DNA of 64,000 nucleotides, taken from assembly GCA_944472135.2 (NCBI GenBank), contig OX235267.1, positions 15,359,452 to 15,423,451 of the forward strand, given 5' to 3'. Below the pieces are notes generated by a model that saw nothing but the letters and a program-made list of their open reading frames with translations, did no database searches and was not told the origin of the DNA. The translations under genes and the position numbers were made by a program. Origin of the DNA: Trichobilharzia regenti. Taxonomy: Eukaryota > Platyhelminthes > Trematoda > Strigeidida > Schistosomatidae. This document shows positions 54,840 to 64,000 of this stretch, one piece after another (the stretch's first letter is position 1; each line of letters starts with the position of its first letter).

Positions 54840-55660
54840 ACATATGTCTTTCAGTGATAGTGTATGATCCTTGGAACTTTGGGAAGAGTCTTAGTCGACT
54901 GAATCCGCCTTCAAAAACGTCTACCTTCCCTATACTTCATCTGAACCATAATTTATTTTCAAACTGTTGGAATTTCGAAGCGTCAACCTTAGAGTCACCT
55001 GAACACCTTCGGAAGAATTCATCTAATGTTTCGCATGAAATTAGGTCCTCTTAGATTTAAGGTGATACTGTAGGGCTGGGCTACACCGACTGATTCCTAG
55101 CTTAAACACAGACAGGAGTAAATCGGTCGGGTGTGTTGATCACTTCACTTATTTTGGGAAGTTGCATCAGCCAGAGCCAGGAGGTTGATGACTGGCGAAG
55201 TCTCAGCATGGATACAGATGATTCGTCTGACACTTGCCTGGCAACTTACGTCGTCTCTGACGTAAACGTGATATCCGGCTGGCAAGCTGGTTGTCTTTGA
55301 TCACAGGTGTCTGCGTTCTATCTCCCGTGTGTGTTAGTTGGTATATTGAGTTAAGCAATATTGAGGTTGGGCGTCGGTCGAGTGCTAGGTGAGTGGGAGG
55401 GGAAATCAATTGACGAGCTTGTAAAGCAGGTGGATCGATTAAGATGGTTATAATGCGTGTTACGCCTGGCCTAGCCATCGATCACCTTCCTCGACAACGG
55501 GAAATGTCAGCTGACTATCATAGGATGGATCAGGTTTGAAACGAGTTGGCTAGATTTGGTTGAACGAAAACATGGCTTCATCGGTCAGTGAAATCCATAA
55601 GAGTTGGTTTAAGCCAGCCAGCCAGCCAGCCAACCAGCGAGGTATGGAGGTGTAGACCTC
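54840..55660. other. Unassigned sequence left of the palindrome
   Basis: No supported gene. Short GCCAGCCAGCCAGCC slippage repeat at about 55615-55635. The palindrome may continue into this part, but its mirror lies outside the window. Confidence 0.3.
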
Positions 55661-58600
55661 CTGACTGACTGGTTGGGGTCCTTGAGATGGAGAAATCTAA
55701 TGACAGTGAATGGAGACAATCGGTGATATGGCTGAAAATCGTCGTTCTCAATGGCTGGCGCAGATGTATTCACTCTTTCTGATTTATCTATCATATACAA
55801 TATAATTCTGTTGTTCTATACTACAATTCTATTCGCCCTACAGTTTTGTTTATTATCTCACTTATGAATCTCTCTTTACTCTCTTCTATTGCTGTGTATG
55901 CTGCGTGGATTGTGGCAGTTCGAATTAGTGCACACCTGTGCAAAGTTCTACGTTGATTCCAGTCAGTCACTCAGTAGGTCTTCGAGTTTACGTGACGTTA
56001 AATGTAAGTTGTCTGCAAAGTCGAGATCCTTCAGAATTTTCTTCTCGACACAACGTGTTCATGTATTCTCGAGACAGGATGCTTGAATCCACTGGATTCC
56101 GTTGTGCGATATTCAAATTTACCACTATCCACTTCAAACTGTAGTATCCACTAAAGAGGATGTCTAGAAAAGAAGTGAAATCCTCACGCATAAAACCATC
56201 CATTTTGGAGAATGCAACTACAACGAAAAAATTACTGTAATGTTGTTCATTTTAACAACTCGATGTTACTTTTTAAAGATCACTGTATTCAACAGAAAGT
56301 ATTTGTCAAATTTCATGTATGCAAAACTGCAGAATCTTATGAGGGAGTTATTTTTCGCCGAATATTATTATCTCATAAAAATAACTGTCTATTAGATGAC
56401 ATTTTATTACGGTACTGGTGGCACTGGATACAAAACGACACCAGCTAGCCGGAACAAGCTCGATGGAAGTGTTAAGAGACTATTCACAGTAAAACTAGAC
56501 AAGATGTCAGCAGACTTCAGATTTTGCTTGGAAACAAGGACTGACTAGAGGAAAAATAGAAGATCGAATAACAGAGTGAAATTATACATATTCCTGAGTA
56601 GAGTTCAAAAGAGTAGAAGGAAATAGTCGTGTCTACTGGTTGAAGCTGTGTACCGGTTGTAGAATAGTCTTCGGATGAGGAGGATAAGAGATTCCTGTGA
56701 AAAATCTAAAGTAGGCAACACGGTTATGAGAGTGGAGGAAGTAGACAATATAGACCAATGAGGAGACGAAGCGACCAACAGTACACTGTATTTTCAGACT
56801 GTACTCGGAAGTTATCTATATTCCAACATGAATGGTTTCAAACAAGAGTCATGTACAAGGAATGTCTCTAATTTCAACATCTAACTAAAAAGTGTACAAT
56901 TATATTGTTACGTACTCCACAAACGTTTGAAGGCATGAGTATGATTACAAGAGGGTTAGATACAAGATTAAGTAGGATTAGAAAATAGTCTTATTTAACG
57001 ACTAAAAATGTGAATGGAATGAGCATGGGAGCAAGTGAAGGGGATGAAAAAAAACGGGACCTAAGGAGACAAACCGAACTAGATCAACGGTAAATGTAGT
57101 TGCTGGACTAGTTTCTTCTGAACACGCAAGTGAATATGACGAGGACTTCTGACGTACAAAGAAGTCGAAATTGACGTCAACAGGATACTTATATTCCTTT
57201 TTTTATCGGGTCAACAAGCATACTGTGTTGTAAAGTGAAATTTGGTCTAGTGGTGGGAAATGTTCTCTTCAATGCCCCGTTGATTCTATTCTTCTATTTC
57301 CTCGTTGGATACTTCTCCTTCCTCTTTGTACGCCAGATAGGATAAAACCAGGTTTCTTTTCAATACAACTGGTAGTTCTTCTTCAATCTTACCCTGAAAT
57401 TATATTCTGTCCTTTATTTGGTCAACTTGGAATCGTTATAATATTTTACATTATAAATTCTGTGTGCTCAGTGATTGTATACTCATCGAATTTCACAAAA
57501 ATATTGTTTTGAGTTTTGATTGTAGTGCTGCGTATACTACTCACTGAGTGATGTCAGTAATTGGATGCACATTCACATTACACAGTGTAGTACTTGTTGG
57601 TTAACCAGATCTTACTGAAGTGACCTGAACAGCAGACAGCCCCCTCTTTTACTTGTTCGCTACCGACCTTATCAGTCAGCTATTATATTTGGTTGAACAC
57701 AGTTCAGGCAACTGAATCAGTTCAGACCACCCTCAATCACGGTGATTACAGCGCTTTTTTGATAAATTAAATAACTCAAATAGTTTTTTTATCGAATTAG
57801 GTCATTCAAATTACCAGAGGGTAGGTATTCAGTTAGATACATTAATATAGATAATAGTAGTAAAACTGAATGCCTGCAATACATGTATATATAATGTAAC
57901 TAGGTACAGGTGGTATGCGGCAAAATAACTAATTAACTGGTAACATTCAGGTGAAAAGAGATGGTTGGACAAATCGTTATTTCATTATCTCTGTATTCAT
58001 TGAGTGATTAATCACTGATCTGACACGTTCACTGATATTTGTAATAAGTGTGTTAATTCCATTTACATATCTGTCCTTTGTTATTTTATCTTTTTTATTT
58101 AAGCACCATACTACTTATCACAAACGAGTAGTATGAGTCTGCATTTATTACTTCATAACTATGACTTGTTTGCTATCGAGGTTTAACTCACCTGATATAT
58201 CATTACTCTATTTAGCATATCGCAAATGTTTTCTTATTATAGTTGAACATTATCTGTTGCAGATGCTTCATTTATCTGCACTTCTCTGTTAAACATTGTT
58301 CATTCGAATCCCTTTATTATATTAAAAGTTAATCTGAACGAAGAATATACTTTTCATTAATTTCTCCTCTTCAGGTTCTTACAATTATAAAATATAATAT
58401 TTGTGGTCGTTACAATAAAGGCCAGTTATATATGCGGCGGATACATTTTTAACGTAGAATAACAGACTGGTTGTCATAGGGTGTCAAAATAAATAGTCGT
58501 GTTTGTGTGACAAACGTCCTAGGCTGGAATCGATTACAAAATATTGTAAAAACGGGAGACAATAGTGGTGATTAGTCATAATAGATTTGTAGAGTGTGGG

Positions 58601-58775
58601 GTAGGAAAATTGACAAATTAGTTCAAGGATATCGAAGGTGTCAGGTGAGTGACAGGCTAGTACAAAGTGGTCTGCGTTAAACAGGAGATAGTAAGACTAC
58701 AATGAGAGGTTCATAATGAGATAACGAATATGTTAAATGAAACAGGTGGAGGCCTATATCGAGAAAACAGATAAC
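55661..58775 (+). repeat. Left arm of a giant inverted repeat
   Basis: Every stretch I compared is the reverse complement of 60885-64000, with paired coordinates summing to 119660. No mismatch in the outer samples; a few substitutions within about 100 bp of the inner end. Holds a decayed RTE palm fragment on the minus strand at about 56090-55890 (K-D-L-D-F-A-D-N...R-K-L-E-D), otherwise no recognisable gene. Confidence 0.92.
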
Positions 58776-60884
58776 TTCAACTTGAAGCGTCATCTCTAGG
58801 ACCTAAGTTTTGCGATATTCCTGCGGACATTAGTCAGATTGACACCAATGTACAATTCGAGAACTTCTATACACAAAGAGGGGACTTGGTCACCTCTTCT
58901 GGTGAGGACCTAGAAAGATTCAAATCCCCCCTGGTAGACTGTTGCTGTCAGTATAGACTGAAGGATAAGAATAAGCTACATAGTATACTCACAAAATAGC
59001 ATCGAGAAGCTGTTAAAAGACTAAGGCAAAATGAAAACATAGTTATTACCAGACCGCATAAGGGACCGGGGATAGTAATTATGGATAGGCAGGACTACAT
59101 CAGCAAATGAACTCCATGCTAGGTGACGGAAGCAAGTTTCAGAAGCCGAAAGCAATGAAAGATCATACGGAGAAAGTAGAGAGAGAAATAAGAAACTTAC
59201 TAAGGATATGAAGGTTAAAGGGTATTTATCACCAAAAACTTTCGAAAACATAAAACCTACAGGGAGCACCATCTCACTCATGTATGGTCTACCGAAAGTG
59301 CATAAATCAGGAGTGCCCCTACGCCCCATACTAGACATGTCTCTTTCACCCTATTACGAGACGGTAAAGTGGCTGGTACAGCTACTTCATCCCTTGCATG
59401 ACGAGTTAGTAAAGCATAGCGTCAAGGATACCTTTCAATTTATTGATAAGATCAAAAACATGAACGGGACTGGCAAAAACATGGCATCACCTGATGTTTC
59501 ATCTCTATTCACTAATGTGCCTCTAGGGGAAACCATCAGTTATATCTGCGAACAGATTATAGAAAGGAAATTGTGTACTGATATTCCTATTAGTAATCTG
59601 AAACATCTACTTGTTAAATGTACAACGAATGTACAGTTCCTGTTTAATAATGAAATATACAGACAGGTTGATAGCGTAGCCATGGGATCCCCACTGGGAC
59701 CTATTTCCGTGAATATATTTCTAACAAAACCAGAAAATATTCCGTTGAAAGAAGAAATAGCGAAAATAGAAATGTATTGTCGTTATATGGATGACACTTT
59801 TGTAGTGTACGATGAAGGGCTAAACAGTGACTTGATTTTGGACAACTTCAATAATGCTCACCCAGCGGTCCATTTCACCTACGAAGGAGAATACAACGAC
59901 TCTTTACACTTCCTCGACGTCCTACTAACGAGAAGAGAGGATGGTTCTATCAAAAGAACCATATTTAGAAAGCTAGAGACCAAAGCTCAGTATACACATT
60001 TCCTTAGCTTCGTACCGATGAAATACAAACGTAATCTAATCAGGTGCTTAGCATTTTTAGCGAGGTCTATTTGTTCTGAAGAGTGCGTAGAGAAGGAACT
60101 CCAGATCATCCGAGACATTCTAAGCGAGAATGGATATCCGGAGAAGTTAATTAAAGCCAACATAGGTTACAATAGTCGTAAACATGAACTGGCAACAGTG
60201 GAGAAAAACCTTTGCTTTTACGTCTCCAATTCAAGGGAGATACTCCTGCGGAGATTCTATCCCAACGTTTAACCAGGGCGATCAAGAAAACTTTCTACTC
60301 TGCACGTCTGTGCCTATCCTTCGCTAGCCGTCCAATGTTCACCCAGCAACTCAAAGATGTTTTACCTAACCCTAGCTCTTCTTCATGCATATACCAACCA
60401 TTTCAACTGTTCCTGTGGTTCAAGTTATATAGGGCGCACGATTAGGCAGGTTCGTCTACGGGTTTGAGAACACTTACCAGCTTGGTTCAGCAAGGTGGAA
60501 ATTAAGTGCATAAGAAGCTCGATCCTGTCACACTTGGTCGATACGGGACATCGCATCGAAGTCAACACAGCTTTCAGGGTTAGATACCGAATTCCGAAGT
60601 CGTTATCACGTACAGTTCGTTTACGTCAACTTCACATAGCTGAAGCTGTTGCAATAAGATCGACTAAACCGGAACTGTGTATCCGAAAATAACACATCGA
60701 GACGCTGTTCCTATCGTGACCAAACTTGGATTGAAGATTTTTCTTCTGCCCAAGAGTGCTCCTTCCCTTAACCCTCTTATTATTTTTTTTAATTTGCTTA
60801 TTATTACAGTTATTATTATTCGTCATAATTATTTATGCTCAATACTAGCGAATTTTTCATTTATACGGATTTATCATTATTGAT
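58776..60884 (+). pseudogene. Penelope-like element, near-complete coding region, spacer of the palindrome
   Basis: Best PLE in the window. N-terminal block 58800-59200 with stops (E-N-I-V-I-T-R-P-H-K-G-P-G-I-V-I-M-D). Open frame 59208-60272: SLMYGLPKVHKSGVPLRPIL, S-P-D-V-S-S-L-F-T-N-V-P-L, NNEIYRQVDSVAMGSPLGP, catalytic MYCRYMDDTFVVYDE, SLHFLDVLLTRREDGS, SENGYPEKLI. Frameshift near 60220-60240 into R-A-I-K-K-T-F-Y-S-A-R-L-C-L-S-F; GIY-YIG box near 60390-60445 broken by a further frameshift (C-S-C-G-S-S-Y-I-G-R-T order recoverable across frames); end LRQLHIAEAVAIRSTKPELC at about 60620-60680. The RT core is intact, but the element as a whole is disabled. Confidence 0.85.
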
Positions 60885-63800
60885 ATTATCTGTTTACTCG
60901 ATATATGCCTCCACCTGTTTCATTTAACATATTCATTATCTCATTATGATTCTCTCATTGCAGTCTTACTATCTCCTGTTTAACGCAGACCACTTTGTAC
61001 TAGCCTGTCACTCACCTGACACCTTCGATATCCTTGAACTAATTTGTCAATTTTCCTACCCCACACTCTACAAATCTATTATGACTAATCACCACTATTG
61101 TCTCCCGTTTTTACAATATTTTGTAATCGATTCCAGCCTAGGACGTTTGTCACACAAACACGACTATTTATTTTGACACCCTATGACAACCAGTCTGTTA
61201 TTCTACGTTAAAAATGTATCCGCCGCATATATAACTGGCCTTTATTGTAACGACCACAAATATTATATTTTATAATTGTAAGAACCTGAAGAGGAGAAAT
61301 TAATGAAAAGTATATTCTTCGTTCAGATTAACTTTTAATATAATAAAGGGATTCGAATGAACAATGTTTAACAGAGAAGTGCAGATAAATGAAGCATCTG
61401 CAACAGATAATGTTCAACTATAATAAGAAAACATTTGCGATATGCTAAATAGAGTAATGATATATCAGGTGAGTTAAACCTCGATAGCAAACAAGTCATA
61501 GTTATGAAGTAATAAATGCAGACTCATACTACTCGTTTGTGATAAGTAGTATGGTGCTTAAATAAAAAAGATAAAATAACAAAGGACAGATATGTAAATG
61601 GAATTAACACACTTATTACAAATATCAGTGAACGTGTCAGATCAGTGATTAATCACTCAATGAATACAGAGATAATGAAATAACGATTTGTCCAACCATC
61701 TCTTTTCACCTGAATGTTACCAGTTAATTAGTTATTTTGCCGCATACCACCTGTACCTAGTTACATTATATATACATGTATTGCAGGCATTCAGTTTTAC
61801 TACTATTATCTATATTAATGTATCTAACTGAATACCTACCCTCTGGTAATTTGAATGACCTAATTCGATAAAAAAACTATTTGAGTTATTTAATTTATCA
61901 AAAAAGCGCTGTAATCACCGTGATTGAGGGTGGTCTGAACTGATTCAGTTGCCTGAACTGTGTTCAACCAAATATAATAGCTGACTGATAAGGTCGGTAG
62001 CGAACAAGTAAAAGAGGGGGCTGTCTGCTGTTCAGGTCACTTCAGTAAGATCTGGTTAACCAACAAGTACTACACTGTGTAATGTGAATGTGCATCCAAT
62101 TACTGACATCACTCAGTGAGTAGTATACGCAGCACTACAATCAAAACTCAAAACAATATTTTTGTGAAATTCGATGAGTATACAATCACTGAGCACACAG
62201 AATTTATAATGTAAAATATTATAACGATTCCAAGTTGACCAAATAAAGGACAGAATATAATTTCAGGGTAAGATTGAAGAAGAACTACCAGTTGTATTGA
62301 AAAGAAACCTGGTTTTATCCTATCTGGCGTACAAAGAGGAAGGAGAAGTATCCAACGAGGAAATAGAAGAATAGAATCAACGGGGCATTGAAGAGAACAT
62401 TTCCCACCACTAGACCAAATTTCACTTTACAACACAGTATGCTTGTTGACCCGATAAAAAAAGGAATATAAGTATCCTGTTGACGTCAATTTCGACTTCT
62501 TTGTACGTCAGAAGTCCTCGTCATATTCACTTGCGTGTTCAGAAGAAACTAGTCCAGCAACTACATTTACCGTTGATCTAGTTCGGTTTGTCTCCTTAGG
62601 TCCCGTTTTTTTTCATCCCCTTCACTTGCTCCCATGCTCATTCCATTCACATTTTTAGTCGTTAAATAAGACTATTTTCTAATCCTACTTAATCTTGTAT
62701 CTAACCCTCTTGTAATCATACTCATGCCTTCAAACGTTTGTGGAGTACGTAACAATATAATTGTACACTTTTTAGTTAGATGTTGAAATTAGAGACATTC
62801 CTTGTACATGACTCTTGTTTGAAACCATTCATGTTGGAATATAGATAACTTCCGAGTACAGTCTGAAAATACAGTGTACTGTTGGTCGCTTCGTCTCCTC
62901 ATTGGTCTATATTGTCTACTTCCTCCACTCTCATAACCGTGTTGCCTACTTTAGATTTTTCACAGGAATCTCTTATCCTCCTCATCCGAAGACTATTCTA
63001 CAACCGGTACACAGCTTCAACCAGTAGACACGACTATTTCCTTCTACTCTTTTGAACTCTACTCAGGAATATGTATAATTTCACTCTGTTATTCGATCTT
63101 CTATTTTTCCTCTAGTCAGTCCTTGTTTCCAAGCAAAATCTGAAGTCTGCTGACATCTTGTCTAGTTTTACTGTGAATAGTCTCTTAACACTTCCATCGA
63201 GCTTGTTCCGGCTAGCTGGTGTCGTTTTGTATCCAGTGCCACCAGTACCGTAATAAAATGTCATCTAATAGACAGTTATTTTTATGAGATAATAATATTC
63301 GGCGAAAAATAACTCCCTCATAAGATTCTGCAGTTTTGCATACATGAAATTTGACAAATACTTTCTGTTGAATACAGTGATCTTTAAAAAGTAACATCGA
63401 GTTGTTAAAATGAACAACATTACAGTAATTTTTTCGTTGTAGTTGCATTCTCCAAAATGGATGGTTTTATGCGTGAGGATTTCACTTCTTTTCTAGACAT
63501 CCTCTTTAGTGGATACTACAGTTTGAAGTGGATAGTGGTAAATTTGAATATCGCACAACGGAATCCAGTGGATTCAAGCATCCTGTCTCGAGAATACATG
63601 AACACGTTGTGTCGAGAAGAAAATTCTGAAGGATCTCGACTTTGCAGACAACTTACATTTAACGTCACGTAAACTCGAAGACCTACTGAGTGACTGACTG
63701 GAATCAACGTAGAACTTTGCACAGGTGTGCACTAATTCGAACTGCCACAATCCACGCAGCATACACAGCAATAGAAGAGAGTAAAGAGAGATTCATAAGT

Positions 63801-64000
63801 GAGATAATAAACAAAACTGTAGGGCGAATAGAATTGTAGTATAGAACAACAGAATTATATTGTATATGATAGATAAATCAGAAAGAGTGAATACATCTGC
63901 GCCAGCCATTGAGAACGACGATTTTCAGCCATATCACCGATTGTCTCCATTCACTGTCATTAGATTTCTCCATCTCAAGGACCCCAACCAGTCAGTCAGG
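60885..64000 (-). repeat. Right arm of the giant inverted repeat (continues beyond the window)
   Basis: Mirror of 55661-58775; the last bases of the window (CCAACCAGTCAGTCAGG) mirror 55661-55677. The true outer limit is unknown. The RTE fragment recurs on the plus strand at about 63570-63770. Confidence 0.92.

Noticed and set aside
55661..64000. Missed-adaptor or chimeric-read artefact as full explanation of the palindrome
   Set aside because: Not excluded, but a 2.1-kb non-palindromic spacer that coincides with a PLE, and substitutions limited to the inner arm ends, fit a real structure better.
1..64000. CRISPR arrays, operons, ribosome binding sites, rRNA genes
   Set aside because: None seen; the window is eukaryotic and direct repeats here are microsatellites or transposon copies.

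Overview
The window is eukaryotic and looks like a schistosome (trematode flatworm). It is AT-rich, has one large intron-split gene, and is otherwise filled with decayed retroelements. The pointers to Schistosoma are Smalpha-type SINEs with a hammerhead motif, many RTE/SR2-like and CR1-like LINE fragments, and abundant Penelope-like elements (PLEs) with GIY-YIG C-termini. The genus is an inference; I ran no search.

The only host gene I can support is a lysosomal beta-hexosaminidase (GH20, HEXA/HEXB type) on the minus strand. I could assemble it completely: 11 coding exons between 48068 (ATG) and 8640 (stop), every junction GT/AG with matching phase, giving 521 residues. It has a signal peptide, the six Cys that form three disulphides in human HexA, and nearly all active-site residues. 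However, the catalytic Asp-Glu pair reads Ser318-Glu319. Three introns (2-4) are 46-66 bp and the other seven are 4-7.5 kb and filled with mobile elements.

Layout. 1-950: two Smalpha-like SINE units. 950-8600 (downstream of the gene): TIR/tRNA/hammerhead repeats, a CR1-like LINE split by nested insertion, an RTE fragment and a PLE with a deleted RT palm. 8600-48100: the hexosaminidase gene, with introns holding RTE copies (minus 14.2-16.3 kb; plus 16.6-17.4, 18.9-19.9, 34.6-35.2 and 38.4-39.4 kb; minus 26.0-26.7 and 39.4-40.6 kb), PLE fragments of at least two lineages, an LTR-type Gag/protease relic (27.3-28.4 kb) and several SINE families. 48.1-55.6 kb (upstream of the gene): a CR1-like LINE with endonuclease and RT domains on the minus strand, plus repeats. 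55.66-64.0 kb: one huge inverted repeat with arms of at least 3.1 kb around a 2.1 kb spacer that is a Penelope-like coding region. The right arm runs off the window.

Two themes tie the repeats together. First, most PLE fragments here are bracketed by inverted copies of their own flank, from about 70 bp up to more than 3 kb. Second, hammerhead-ribozyme cores occur in a tRNA-headed repeat family that also carries long terminal inverted repeats, and next to at least one PLE flank.
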